From the NCBI GenBank assembly GCA_037127315.1, contig JBBBDQ010001294.1:804501-868500 (forward strand): DNA of 64,000 bases, given 5' to 3'. Positions 10,676 through 22,329 of this stretch are shown one piece after another (the first letter of the stretch is position 1; the number at the start of each line of letters is the position of its first letter). Source of the stretch: Ascarosepion bandense. Its lineage: Eukaryota > Mollusca > Cephalopoda > Sepiida > Sepiidae. A model generated the notes under the pieces. It was not told the DNA's origin. It saw nothing but the letters and a program-made list of their open reading frames with translations, and made no database searches. The position numbers and the translations under genes were made by a program.

Positions 10676-11066
10676 ACTATCGTCCTCATCTTTGTTGGTA
10701 TTATCACATTTCAGCCATTGTGTCCTCTGGCTTTCCTTAAGTGTATATCAATTTGACTAACCTACATGGAATTCTGAACTGAACCCTTTATTTAATCTAT
10801 GACGGTAGACTATTTTTGATCTACTGTTTATGTCAAGGGATATCTCGTCCAGTTCTTATTTTTATTTAGCCTCATATATGAGTGCAAATAATGACAATTC
10901 CTCATCCCAGAAATTCAGAGAGAGGTTTAACAGGTGATAAAAACACCAAAGATGAAGGCCAGAGGGAAGAACATTCAAAATATTGTTATAACAACAACAA
11001 AGATGAGGATAATAGTCTGAATAAAAATAGTGTAAATAATGATAAATCCTTATCCAGGCATTGAAA
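10676..11066. repeat. Fold-back (FB1) element, decayed
   Basis: Left part has cgtcctcatctttgttgg and gaactgaacccttta. The right part has acaacaaagatgaggataatagtc in the opposite sense and a duplicated cctcatcccagaaattcag end. The middle is rearranged. Confidence 0.5.
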
Positions 11067-11319
11067 GAAAGCTCCAGGATGTGATAAAAAGCACTAAAGA
11101 TGAAGGATGCATTGGATATTTGTCTTGGTAAATTTATCCATTCAGTTTTTTTTTTTACTAATTCATATCTAAATACCTGTAATTTCTGTCAAACCTAATT
11201 CCTAATTCCTATCTCTTTGCATTGATTCATCTTAATAAAAGAAAGTAACAAGATGCTGCTGGCATGATTAAAAGCAGAGAAAATTTATATATTCATAAGG
11301 ACTGGCAGAAATTCATTTA

Positions 11320-12600
11320 GGTTCTTTTATTTATCAGTATATAAATTAATACCAGGTATGAATTAAAACAGTTTTTATTTAATCGCTTTCAATTTTGGCT
11401 TCATAAAATATACAGTGTCTCAAAAACGTTGACATCATTTTGTAATCTAATAACATAGGCCAGTTCTTGCTCAAATGACCTCAAATTTTAACAAAATGTG
11501 TAAAACTTTAGTTAACTGTGCAGACTTATCACAGAGAATCAATCAGGAAGATAAATCAAGTGTACTACTGATAATGACAACATGCTGTTTAAAACAATAG
11601 AAAAGGACAAAAATGTTTTTTAAAAAAATTACAAACACATTTTCGTAAAAACAAAAATGACCAACAACACACTTTTAAAGATTATATATACAAAACAAAA
11701 ATTAATCATGGAATAATGTCATTCCCATGAATTAATTATATAGTTTGTATTTTCATATTTTGATTTCAGCATTAAATAATCCATAGAGATGTTGATATGC
11801 CACTAAACAAAATCAATCAATCATGATTACATGACCAACAATACATTTTTATCATAAAATGACCAGCAATATATTTTTATAGCAAAATGGCAATGCATTT
11901 TATAGTAAAATTGAAGACATTTAATTAAAAAAAAGTTTACTGTGATTAATCTCATTCCTTGTAAATAGAAACAAGTTTTCAACCTTTGTTTGATTTTGTA
12001 AAATTATTTGTAAAAAAAAATGCAGTGGAGTAATTATAATTTAATCCTAAAATAATATCATTCTCTTGAATTAATTATTAAAGTTGAATTTTCATATTTA
12101 GATTTCAGCATATCAACACCCCGTTGGGTTATTTCAATAGAAGTGTTAATATGCCACGAAACAAAATGAACCAGGCAGTCTTTAAATCTGTCTGGATGAC
12201 TTTTAAGCTCAGTTTTGGGTTGACAAATTTTATTTGTGATTTTATGCATTCCTTGTGTTGAAATCTTCCTTGGGAAACCTACAAGTAATGATATGGTTGA
12301 TGAATGCAACCTATGGTTAAAATTTTGGAATTATCTCACTTTGAAGATGTTTATTTTGGTTCTTTTATTTAGCAGTAAATAAACTAATAACAGATAAGAC
12401 ACAAAACATTTTGTCTTTAATTGCTGAAAATTCTGACTTCATAAAATATGGAGGGTGTCTCAGAAACATTGACTTCATTTAGTAGTCTAATGACAAAGCC
12501 AATTCTTGCTCAAACGAGCTCAAATTTTAACAAAATGTGTAAAGACTAATTGACTGTACGAACTTATCACAATGAGAATCTACCAAAAAGATAGATTGGG
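11320..12600 (+). repeat. Locally duplicated AT-rich block with mariner left ends
   Basis: Bases about 11320-11545 and 12350-12600 align (ggttcttttattta, tgtctcaaaaacgttgac versus tgtctcagaaacattgac, caaattttaacaaaatgtg). Bases 11750-11830 also align with 12065-12170 (atttcagcat, atatgccac). The unit therefore includes flanking DNA as well as the transposon end. Confidence 0.55.
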
Positions 12601-12997
12601 TGTGCCAGTGAAAATGGACACCAAGTTCACCTGACTTGACATTTTGTGAATTTTTCTACTGGCATATGTGAAAGGACAGGTATATATCCCCATCCTAGAG
12701 AAACTTAAACAGAGAATAACTGAGATGTTGAATAATGTTACGCAAGACATGCTACAGCGTGTCTGGCAAGAGCAGAACTACCGACTTGATGTGCATTGTG
12801 TCACAGATGGTGCAGGTATTGAACATTTGTGAAGTTTTGTGAAATCAGTCACAAAACCTACATTCCTTTAAGTATCTTATTTGAAATTTGGTTGATAAAT
12901 CTTTTATTGTTTAACATAAAACCTTTGTTTACTTGGGACAAGAAATAATTCAGATGTTCACATTTTGAATGATGCCAGTTTTTCAGGACATCCTGTA
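12449..12997 (+). pseudogene. mariner/IS630-type DNA transposon, internally deleted
   Basis: Left end ggagggtgtctcagaaac and right end gtttttcaggacatcctgta are imperfect inverted repeats ending at TA. Just inside the right end, broken frames read SPDLTFCEFFYWH, KDRY, and later RTTDLMCIVSQMVQVLNIC. This is the C-terminal part of a Tc1/mariner-superfamily transposase around its last acidic residue. Stops and a total length near 550 bp show that it is a non-functional remnant. Confidence 0.6.
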
Positions 12998-13159
12998 CTT
13001 TAAACAAACTAGATTAAATTAACTAATTTAAATTAATGATATCTTTGTTTTTTTTTTGTTTTTGTTTTTTTAAGCTATGTAGAGGGAAAATTAAATAATA
13101 ATGCTTTGGATGCCAAGTAATATTTCTAAAAAATCAAATATAATAACATGTAAATTAAA

Positions 13160-13815
13160 CATTTTAATCTTTTTTTTTATATTCATTTCACCCCAAGCAA
13201 GGCAGGACCACAACTGGTGTCAAGGGATTACAGTGAGAGAAAAAACAAGGTACATGGGATGTCAAAGTAAAAATAAGAGATGGGTTGGAATGAAGTAGGT
13301 AAAAGATGGCAATTAATGTTGCATTTAAACTTTTGAAGATTGTAGCTATCAGGGAAGCAAGCAGATGGAAGGGAGTTCCACAAATGAGAAGTGAAAGAAA
13401 AGAAACTGTATAATAGAAGAGCAGATTACATTTAATTATTTAGATGGGAAAAGGATATCAATCTAGTAGCATGCGTAAATACATGTAATTGAGGAATCAG
13501 GAAAAAAAGCTCGTCAGAGCAGTTGCCATGGAAATAAATGTAGAAAAGACAGAGGGAAGCCACATTATGTCAGTGAGAAACTGACTGAAGGCAAGCTACT
13601 AAGTCAGGATCAGTTATATTGTAGATCTTCTTTTTGATTTTGTCAAGAACCTTAAGATGAATAGCAGGAGCACCCGACCAGATATGGCAACAGTATTCAA
13701 TGCACGGATGAATGGTAGATTTATAAATGTACAAAATAGATTCTGATGAGAAAAAACTTTACATAGATTTCTCATTTCTTTCTTAGAAACACAATACTCT
13801 GACACATAAGTTTAA
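13160..13815 (-). pseudogene. CR1-like LINE, 3' coding end and UTR
   Basis: The minus strand runs from the RT C-terminus to the 3' end. Frameshifted remains of the YKSTIHPCxEY block lie near 13700-13740, the caggagcacccgacc block near 13663, the atttacttgcttccctgatagc region near 13350, and the tail cttgcttggggtgaaatg near 13190. Shares its whole length with the copies at 41.5, 49.9 and 51.8 kb. Confidence 0.75.
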
Positions 13816-14059
13816 TGGAGGTTGACAAAGTTGTTTGTGTATAGATATCATAAGATTTTCAGATCTGGATTTCATTAAGATTTTCATCGTCATTTTTTAA
13901 ACAAATATCCTTCCATTTGTCCACACATTACAGGTATTCACAGACATTATACATGTAGGTATATTTTGCATAGGTATATATCCTCATTTGAGTGGGTGGC
14001 CATATTCACATTCATGTTTAGGATTTGTTTATTTTCTTGTATAAACAGTGTTTATCTAG

Positions 14060-14160
14060 GATGTAGGCAATCATGACTCCCCACAACTTTCTTTTCTTCA
14101 TAGCTCTAAGCAATGCTTAACCCCTTCTATTTCTTTTAGTCCATGTTCTGTCATCTGTCT
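14060..14160 (-). pseudogene. RTE LINE C-terminal snippet
   Basis: gtaggcaatcatgactcccc on the plus strand is the complement of the RTE block gatgtggagggccatgatcacctac. About 100 bp, degenerate. Confidence 0.5.
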
Positions 14161-14729
14161 ATACATACTTATTAGGTAGGTTACTTTCTCGTTTATCTAC
14201 TACAGTCATTTGCCAGGTAGAATTTGAGCATTTTTAAGCTTACTCATAATCAGTGGCAATTCTACAAGGTTACCCTGCCTCCCACTTTTATAAGCTACAA
14301 AAATTTATGAAACTGATTAGTCTCTGATTTTGATAAGATTTGATCTGCAGCACTTTTTCCTCTGCGTTTTCTGTTTTGTTTAGGGTCATGGAGAAATGAT
14401 AATATTTAAATTATTTCTTTATTTCAAAGTAGCTTCTTGATTGTATGCATTTTGATTGATTTCATTACATTATTTTATTTTCACATTTATTCTTTTTCTC
14501 GCACTTATTTTTTGAGTTTCAAAAAAGATTTGCAGAGGCAAAAAATGAAAGCAGACAAATCACACTGTTCTGCTAGTATTGATGTTAGTATTAACCTTTT
14601 GATTTTGTTTTGAAATTAACTTCTCTTGTGTTCCAACAGCTTGAGAGTGAAAAAAAGGCAAGAATAGATTAAAACTCCACTATTATGAATGAAAAGTTAT
14701 TCTACTTAATTTAGTGAAATAACACTAAA

Positions 14730-15030
14730 GATGTGCGTTGTGGTGCAGCGGATATTGGCTCAGAACAAGAAATGAAGGAGCCGAGTTTAAATTCCAGTTG
14801 AATTCCTTGCATTCACTAATATGCAAATACCCTTGGGAAAGGTATTAATCTGTCTCTTCCCTCTAGTTATGGGTTAAATAACAGATTGGGTTCTATAGCC
14901 TTGGTTGGCAACCAGTCTACCACAGAAAGTAATGGCAACCTACTGCAGGATAATCTCCTGCCCAGTCAGTCTCTTTGGAGACATGATCGCCCAAGCGTGT
15001 ATCATGTATGGCACTTAACTGACTGACTGG
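14730..15030 (+). mobile_element. SINE-1, full length
   Basis: Starts gatgtgcgttgtggtgcag (A-box region), with the B-box region gagtttaaattcc, the body cccttgggaaaggtattaat, the ggttctatagccttggttgg block, the tggcaacctactgcagg block and a terminal actgactgactgg. It is directly followed by half of a fold-back element. Confidence 0.85.
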
Positions 15031-15305
15031 TAAATATAGACATTGGTTAATTCCAGTGACTTGACCCAGGGAGTTGTGAGTTCAATACCTGGCTACAGTA
15101 GTGATGAACATATAACTAAGAGAGTTGAGTTAAAGGGAGATAACATGGCTACCAGTAGTAGCATAACACAGAGAATGAGAATGATATACCCCAGTGATCG
15201 TAATAAAGGGTTCAGTTTGAAATTCCTAGCACCTGCCGAAACATCATAAGCATGGCAAGAAAGATGAGGATAATAGTCCAAAGAATGTAAATAGCGTAAA
15301 ACTAA
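15031..15305 (+). mobile_element. Fold-back (FB1) element, single-arm copy
   Basis: Contains the gtgacttgaccc and gttgtgagttcaatacc head, ccccagtgatcgtaataaaggg, and the arm aaagatgaggataatagtcc, but no inverted left arm. It begins at the very end of a SINE-1. Confidence 0.6.
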
Positions 15306-16190
15306 AATTGTTGTTCCTGAACTACTTCTAAAGAGCTATTTTCATGAAAAGTAGAGAGGAAGCAGAAATCCCAAAGTTTCAGCAAACTGAGAACATTGAA
15401 GCCACAAGAACATTTTCCAGTGAGACATCACTCATAAAATCAAGTGTTTTTAGGTCAACTCATCTAAACTGAAATGACTTAGAATTTATTTTGAAATTAT
15501 TTTTGGAAATACTTTTTCTTGAATGAGAAATCATTTTAACATGAAATGAAATGTTTCAACTATGTCACTCGAATATTTAAGCTGTGGCATATCTTTGTGA
15601 ATCAGATATTTTGTCCTATTTTAAGCAAAATAGAAATTAGTTGTATTGAGAAAACAATGTGATGTGGCAAAATGGACTTGATTTTCAGATTCAGTTTGAA
15701 AAAATTTCTCAAAAACATGTGACAATTGCCTAACAACATTTGGGTCAGAAAAAAGTCAACCGGTTTAATTTAACAACCTTGTTGGTTCCAAAATATTTAC
15801 AGATACACACACACACATGCACACACACATGCACACTTATGTACACACAGAATAATACATAGTAATGGTGAGATTGACTGTTTTCATACAGGAACCATTT
15901 GCAAATGATTGACCAAAAAGTTAGCACTAATGTTAGCTGAAATCTATAAAATTTTTCTCTTCCAACAATTTCTTCATGAAAATAGGTCTCTAAGATCCAC
16001 TAACTGTTATTATACTTTTTAGTATTGATAGGAGTTTCTGTTTTAACATTTTGTCTAAAATAATGAGGAAAGTCAACATTTTGATTATATCATTATTTTT
16101 CCTTCTAATTAGTACTATCATTTTTTAATTGTTGCTGCTGCTGGAAGTCTTTAAGTGATGAGATTTTTTTATTATTTAGTATCAGTACTA
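15306..16190. other. No gene recognised
   Basis: AT-rich DNA with a short CA-rich microsatellite at 15803-15850. Confidence 0.5.
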
Positions 16191-16194
16191 TGAA

Positions 16195-16333
16195 AATTAC
16201 AAATTGGAGATGTCAAAATCAAACAAGTACAGCAATCTAAATATCTGGGAAATGCTTAAACAGGGGACTGAAAGTGCAATACTGAAATCCAAAGTAGCAT
16301 TGCGTATCACATATGACACTTGACTGACTGAGT
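16195..16333 (+). pseudogene. RTE LINE scrap joined to a SINE-1 3' tip
   Basis: Bases 16195-16300 carry the IGDVKIKQVQQSKYLGN block with stops. From 16302 the sequence becomes gcgtatcacatatgacac and ttgactgactg, the last 30 bp of SINE-1. Confidence 0.6.
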
Positions 16334-16683
16334 TCAGGGTAAATGTAGTAAAAATAATTTTGGTAGGGAAGAGAATGTCAGACACAGAACAAACTGATTC
16401 TAAAGAATAAAGTGAAATTTAAAATTGATTGAAGCTGAAGTTATCACTTCATTTTATCAACTTGCCCTTATGCAGCTTGATTATGTAAATGGCATATCTC
16501 ACCCTACTATGCTTGGGTAAATTTTGGGGAAATCAGCTGAACGAGTGCTAATCATCTCCCACCACAGTCAAACTGCAGGAGTTCAAATCAGATATTAACT
16601 GACAAACACGCTATAAAACTTTGGTGATTTTCAATTTATCTGATTTTATCTATAAAAATATATTTTCAAGCAACAAATGCATT

Positions 16684-16953
16684 CAGTCAGTTAAGTGGCA
16701 TACATGATACACGCTTAGGCAATCATGTCTCTTTTGAGACACTGACTGACTGGGCAGAAGATTTTCCCACGGTAGGTTGCGATTACTTTCTGAAGTAGAC
16801 TGGCCTGCTATTTAACCCATAACTGGAGGGACAACTGACAGATTTATAACTTTCTCAAGAATATTTGTGCATATGTGAATGCTACTGAAATTTGAACATG
16901 GCTCTCTAATTTCTAGTTCCAAGCCAATATCCACTGCACCACAACGCACATCC
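16684..16953 (-). mobile_element. SINE-1 copy
   Basis: The minus strand runs from ggatgtgcgttgtggtgcag to the terminal ctgactg, with an internal deletion in the tggcaacc region. Flanking aacaaa on both sides is a possible short duplication. Confidence 0.8.
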
Positions 16954-17238
16954 TAACAAACACATTACTGAATCTGTTAAAAAATTTCATTAAGAATTTA
17001 CAAAATGCAGATAGAATGAATAATCTTAAAGTGAATACTGAAGTTTTATCTTTTTGGATACAAAATTATCCAGCAATTCAGTTCTTTACAGCTAAGACAT
17101 ATCATGCAATATACACAGGGGTGAACAAACATTTGAAGGTGATTCACCACAGCTTCCTTTTCTCTTTAATCTGATCAGCTATGAACAGATGAGACAAAAA
17201 ACATTTAATTTGGATTAGCTATATATTTTTTTTTTTTT

Positions 17239-17546
17239 GGATGTACATTGTGGTGCAATGGATATCAACTTGGAACGACAAATCAGGGTGCCGAGTTCGA
17301 ATTCCAGTTGAATTCTTTGCATTCATTTGTGAACAATTACCCTTGGGAAAGATATTAATCCACCTCTTCCCTCCAGTTATGGGTTAAATAAGAGGACAGA
17401 TTGGGTTCTGGCAACCAGTCTACCCAAGAAAGCTATGGCAACCTACTGCAGAATAATCTTCTGCCCAATCAGTCATGTCTCTTTTGAGACATGAACGCCC
17501 AAAGCGTGTATCACATATGGCACTTACCTGACTAACTGACTGACTA
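17239..17546 (+). mobile_element. SINE-1, full length
   Basis: Head ggatgtacattgtggtgcaatgg, B-box region gagttcgaattcc, complete body, ending ctgactaactgactga. A ctatat motif flanks both ends. Confidence 0.85.
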
Positions 17547-17568
17547 TATCATTTTTAATCTGCCAGAA

Positions 17569-17856
17569 ACAGGCAGTCACTTAATTGACATATGTGATAC
17601 ATGCTTAGACATCATGCCTTACTAGACAGAAGATTTTTCTGCAGTAGGTTACCATTAATTTTTGTGGTAGACTGAATGCCAAGCAAGGCTACAGAACCCA
17701 ATCTGTCCTGCTATTCAACCCATAGCTGGAGGGAGAATATATACATTAATAGGGACCCAAGGGTATTTGTGCATAAGTGAATGAAGTGAATTTGGCTGGA
17801 ATTAAAATTCGGCTTTCCAATTTCTCATTTCAAGTCATTATACCCAATGCACATCT
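17569..17856 (-). mobile_element. SINE-1 with 8-bp TSD
   Basis: Complete but diverged minus-strand copy. The octamer tgccagaa occurs at 17561-17568 and 17857-17864, fixing both boundaries. Confidence 0.8.
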
Positions 17857-18253
17857 TGCCAGAAGCACAGCATTTATAAATTAAATTTCTACAAAGTCTT
17901 CAAATGTTAAATAAAGATATTTTTGGTGATTAGATCTCTCAGGAAAGATTGCTTCCATTGTTATAATAAAATCCACACATCATCTTATCCCTTCAAATCC
18001 CAGAGGTTTATTTCTGCAAATGGGCAACCCACTTCTTTATTTAAAAAAATTAATGAAAAATGATTGCAATTAAATTTTCTAGAATATAAACAGCATTCTT
18101 ATCATAAGAATCCATACCAACCCAAGTCCTCTTACAGCCAACAGTCATCAATTTTGAATTTAAAGAGGTTTATGGCAATTAGGCCTCTGAACTTTTCATA
18201 TTATAGCAAATTTTATAATTAATCTGTTTCGACCAAATCCAAAAAACCAGTTT

Positions 18254-18528
18254 TCATCCACAAATATCAGTGGCAGATGAGATTAAATTAAACAATGAGA
18301 CATATGCTTCAAAATGGATATGGTATGATATTGGAAATACTGGAAGCCATATTAGATTTCTGCTCATCTTTGTTGTTTTGAATGCAGTTTGGCTCTGAGT
18401 TTTGAGCAAGTGAATGATATAGGTCTCAGTGATGACCATTCTTCTTTGGGCTGGCACTACAGAACCATAAAGAACTGTATCAGGTAACTGAAACCATAAC
18501 ACTTCAGGACTTTCAACAGCAGCAACAA
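18254..18528 (-). CDS. Candidate host terminal exon, unrecognised
   Basis: On the minus strand a pyrimidine-rich stretch ending ttttag precedes an open frame of about 90 residues that starts VVAAVESPEVLWFQLPDT. It continues with VVPAQRRMVITETY and ends ISSATDICG, then TGA. Composition is mixed and non-repetitive, unlike the transposon debris around it, and no repeat in the window shares it. The frame also stays open upstream of the acceptor. I recognise no domain. It could be a last coding exon or a chance frame. Confidence 0.3.
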
Positions 18529-18687
18529 CTAAAATGCACATCAAATGTAAATCAAAGAGAGAATAATAACATAACCAAGGTGTTGCTATTCCACACTTCT
18601 TCAAGTAAAAGAGTAAAAAAGAAACCCTCTTCAATAGTTGAAGGAGTATTAACATTGGACAGGTGAATCCCAATTTTCATAAAAAAA

Positions 18688-19074
18688 ACTAGAAGTATAG
18701 CCTGGCATTGCTCAGGTGTAATGAAAGCTTTAAAACTAATCCATGGTCCTGGAGCTCAGAATCTTTGGACATTGGCACGAAAGACTAAAAAGCAATAGTT
18801 GTTTTGAGTTAAAGCAAAACCGTAGACTGAAAGAAAAAATGAATGGATGTAAGTCAAATTTTGATTTCCTGGTATCACTATCAAATAAGTTTTTTTCATC
18901 GTAAACTGAATTTTGAAGGCTAAATAAGTTCTCTGAGTAAATGGTATCATAGCTGAGACTAAGAACTACAATTATACCTACTTAGAGCCAAACCCTAAGC
19001 AAAAACTAAAATAAAAGGGCTGAAAAAATACAGACATACAGGCAGATAAACAGACACACACACAAACATCTTGC

Positions 19075-19116
<42 letters not shown>

Positions 19117-19445
19117 CGATTTTCTGCACTATTGTAAGAACTGCAACCTTGAAACTTCTGAATATCATTTCTTATGTCTTTGTCTATGAGTGTATCAAAT
19201 TTTATTAAAATCAGACCACTCCTTCTAGAACCCAATTTTTTCAATTATCGATTTTCAATATTTATCGGGGGTACCTCGACACAAAAGCTAACTAAGAACA
19301 CTCGCAGTTGCTTATAGTACGACTGTGTAAACTTTCAAGAAAATTGGTTCAGCCATTTCAGAGTCTATAGGTAACGGACACACACAGACACAGACACACA
19401 CAGACACAAACATAGACAATGTTTCATTTATAAATAAGTTTAGAT
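18688..19445 (+). mobile_element. ACTAG-type interspersed repeat, copy A
   Basis: Begins actagaagtatagcctggc, then tgtaatgaaagctttaaaac. The left half ends at a (TA)n tract (19080-19113). The right half has tcgattttctgcactattg, tatcgggggtacctcgac and a cattttcagagtctatagg-like block before a CA-rich tail and tttataaataagtttagat. Copies at 31.45 kb (minus) and 43.24 kb (plus) share the order. No coding capacity. Similar 3' ends occur on non-LTR elements in arthropods, but I cannot assign a clade. Confidence 0.75.
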
Positions 19446-19607
19446 GTCTTACGAGAATGATTTTAAAACTGAGTTTACATCCTCTTGGCATCAGTTCAAA
19501 CTGACAACTTTTTTTTCCATTTATCTATAATATAATTATTAAAATATTTTGTAGATGAATATATTACTGATTGATTTATGTGTCATTTTTATCACTTATC
19601 AAACCTT

Positions 19608-19882
19608 TTTGGGTAATTTATATTGGCTTGGAGTGAGAAATCGAAAAGGTGAGTTCAAATTCAAATTGAATTCTTGCATTCACTTGCATGCAAATACCCT
19701 TGGGAAAGTTATTAATACATCTCTTTTGTCCAGGACAGATTAGTTTATATAGCCTTGGTTGGAAACCAGTCTATTGCAACAAGTAATGGTAATCTACTGT
19801 GGGAAAATCTTCTGGCCAGTCAGTGTCTCTTTTAAGACATGATTGCCCAAGCATGTATCACATATGGCACTTAACTGATTGA
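19608..19882 (+). mobile_element. SINE-1, head-truncated
   Basis: Starts within the tRNA-like region (tattggcttggagtgagaaa), with gagttcaaattc, cccttgggaaag and the terminal cacttaactgattga. Confidence 0.75.
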
Positions 19883-20084
19883 AAATTGAAACATATTTTC
19901 AGATTGTAAAAAGAATACTTTTTTGTCTATGAACAATGTCTTAACAACTTTTCTTTTTTTTTTTAAATAACAGTTATTTTTTTCAGATATGCTTATAGCT
20001 CAGAAGGTAGGAGAAGATAGATCTGTATGAAAACATTACTGAAATATGTTTCAAATTTCAAAGTTTTCCACTGAAATCAAGAAA

Positions 20085-20350
20085 AAAGTGAGTACTTGAA
20101 TGTTATGCAATGTCTTTTTTCAATATGGCAGTGAATGCAGGACAATCTCCTCAAATGTAAAGGAGAGACTAGAAGAACCGAAAATCTGGTTCTACAGAAG
20201 GATGATGAGGATACCATGAACATGTGAGTAACGTTGAGGTTTTGAAGGGGATGAAAATGAAAAGGAAACTGATTCTTAACATAAGGTAAAGACAGCTGAA
20301 ATTCTTGGGAGATGTAATGAGGAAGAAGGGCTTGAAGAATCCATTGGGCC
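20085..20350 (+). pseudogene. RTE LINE C-terminal fragment
   Basis: Contains the atggcagtgaatgcagg (CWTISS) block, the ttctacagaaggatgatgagg (FYRRMLR) block, gttttgaaggggatg, and ggcttgaagaatcc (EGLKN). Several frameshifts. Confidence 0.75.
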
Positions 20351-20621
20351 ATGTGTTAAGCACATGTGTCCTTAAGCACAGGAACAACTAAATTTTTGGA
20401 ACTTATAAACCTAATGTCCAGTAACCCTTATATTGCAATTTTGACACTAATGATTTTCTCTGGCACTCCATTATTACTGGTTTAATGGTTGGTCGGCTTA
20501 GGAGATTTTTGTAGCCTAGCATATGTGCTGATTCCTTAAGTTTACATAGTTTCCAGTGGTGTTCTCTATCTATTATTTCAACTTCATCCCATAGGGGGCG
20601 GTGATCTCTTTTCTCCCTCTA

Positions 20622-20963
20622 TATGTGGATATAGACGTTGGTTAGTTCCTGTGACTTGACCCAAAAGAGTTGTGAGTTCAATACCAGGCTACAGTAGTGG
20701 TGAACAAGTAAGTTACTGGGTTAGAGGGAGATAACTCATGACTACCAAAAGAGACACTACTATGCAAGGAATGAAATTCATATACCCCAGTGATTGTAAT
20801 AAAGGGTTCGATTTGAAATTCCTAGAACCTGAAGAAAGCTGGAGTGTACAATGGCCGAAACGTTGTACACATAGCAATAAAGATGAAGACATTAGTCCAA
20901 ATAATGTAAATACTGTAAATACTACCTCATCTCAGAATTATGGACAAATATTTTTTTATACAT
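20622..20963 (+). mobile_element. Fold-back (FB1) element, most complete plus arm
   Basis: Head atatagacgttggttagttcc, gtgacttgaccc, gttgtgagttcaatacc (B-box-like), then gttagagggagataactcatg, ccccagtgattgtaataaaggg, cctgaagaaagctgg, gccgaaacgttgtac, aaagatgaagac and the end actacctcatctcagaatta. The ctgaaga...ccgaaac pair resembles a hammerhead core with position 7 changed. A pol III-type head would make this SINE-like. Confidence 0.65.
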
Positions 20964-21039
20964 AGTAATTTTCACTCGATAAAGGGCCTAAGAGCCACTC
21001 AAGGTCGGGGGTAACTGCATAGTTTTGTATGATCATTAG

Positions 21040-21440
21040 AAAAGGCAAGAAGTGAAATTCCTATGACTATGTAGGAAAGATAACAGTTAACGTAAGCTTG
21101 AAGAGGTCAAAATTGTAGTGAATGGGAAAACGTCCTACTAGGAGTCTGTTCCATCAAGTAACAATTTTTGGGTAGTTCTCTGTTCAAATGGAACTTATGA
21201 CTTACTGTTGGAATACAAAGGAAATGGGAATGATTCACACTTGTGTATATGGCATGACAGATTTCAGTTGTAAAGCTCAGTGCTGCTGGGGCTAAAGAAT
21301 GTAGCTTGTCAGAAAATGTCATGCCCTGAAAATAGCGATCGAGCAGCAAGAGGCTCACAACATTTAATCTCTGGTAAAGAGGTTGAGGGTGGAAAAAAGT
21401 TCATCACCCACAAGGTCATATAGATGCGTTTGAAACTCTA
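21040..21440 (-). repeat. Unclassified LINE-like repeat, copy 1
   Basis: Shares agcttgaagaggtc, gaatacaaaggaaatggg, tatggcatgacag and the gaggttgagggtgg-like end with 46.86-47.19 kb. The minus-strand frame reads RELPKNCYLMEQTP, a style typical of a LINE C-terminus, but the family is not recognised. Confidence 0.5.
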
Positions 21441-21490
21441 TCAAGACAGGCAAATTTACTTGTCTTTTTTTATTTTTAATCATGACATAG

Positions 21491-21793
21491 GATGTGCATT
21501 GTGGTGCAGTGGATATCGACTCAGAACCAGAGATTGGGGTGCCAAGTTTGAATTCCAGTTGAATTCCTTGTATTCACTTACACACAAATAACCTTGGGAT
21601 TGGGAAAGGTATTAATCCATCTCTTCCCTCCAGTTATGAGTTAAATAATAGGACAGATTGGGTTCTATAGTCTTGGCTGGCTGCAGAAAGCAATGGCAAC
21701 CTACTGTGAGATAATCATCTGCCCAGTCAGTCTTGTCTCTTTCGAGACATAATTGCTGAAAACAGGTATCCCGTATGACACTTAACTGACTGA
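21491..21793 (+). mobile_element. SINE-1 inserted in a CR1-like LINE tail
   Basis: Full-length SINE-1 (gatgtgcattgtggtgcag to cacttaactgactga). LINE poly-T tail lies on the left (tttatttttaatcat) and atcatttcaccccaagcaag continues directly on the right, so it landed in the LINE 3' end with about 6 bp (aatcat) duplicated. Confidence 0.8.
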
Positions 21794-22060
21794 ATCATTT
21801 CACCCCAAGCAAGGTGGGATCACCAGTGATGTGCAGAGAGAAAAGACTGAGTATTGAAAAAAGGATAAAAGATCAATGGGATTCAAGAAGATAGAAGATA
21901 GCAGTTGATGTTGCATTTAAATTTTTTAAGATTGTAACTAACAGAGAAGCAAGTAAATGGAAGTGCAAGAAAACAAACTGTTGGGGTAGAAATGGCAATT
22001 ACATTAAACTATTTCAATGGTAAAAGGGTGGGACTTAGATGCCAATCTAGTAACACTGAA
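21794..22060 (-). mobile_element. CR1-like LINE 3' UTR
   Basis: caccccaagcaaggtggg, gaagatagaagatagcag, ttgcatttaaattttttaag and gccaatctagtaac match the other copies. The homologous position of the 41.8 and 51.0 kb SINE insertions is empty here. Confidence 0.75.
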
Positions 22061-22184
22061 ACACACCATGTAACAAACACTTGCATAACTTCATCTTAAA
22101 ATGTTTATTCTCTGTTTAACCAAAATAATTATATTTAACAGACATGTCATCTTATCTCCTATGCATCTCGATGTTCTCATCAAA

Positions 22185-22325
22185 ATCCAAAGAAGGGTCT
22201 GCACTGTAATCAATCCTGCCTTGGCATCTCGACTCCAGTCTCTTTCTCACTGATATTGAAATTGCTTCACTTTGTCTTTTCTGTAAATATTTTCATGGCA
22301 ATTGCCCTGACAAGCTTTTTTCCCT
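22185..22325 (+). pseudogene. CR1/Jockey-group RT fragment
   Basis: The plus frame reads RVCTVINPALASRLQSLSH, then a stop, then pieces of the FTLSFL and IFSWQLP (KYFHGN in frame +1) blocks. Same family as the 51.2-51.6 kb copy. Confidence 0.65.
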
Positions 22326-22329
22326 AGTG

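Noticed and set aside
13610..13810. 63-residue minus-strand frame as a separate gene
   Set aside because: It lies in a shifted frame of the CR1-like LINE C-terminus.
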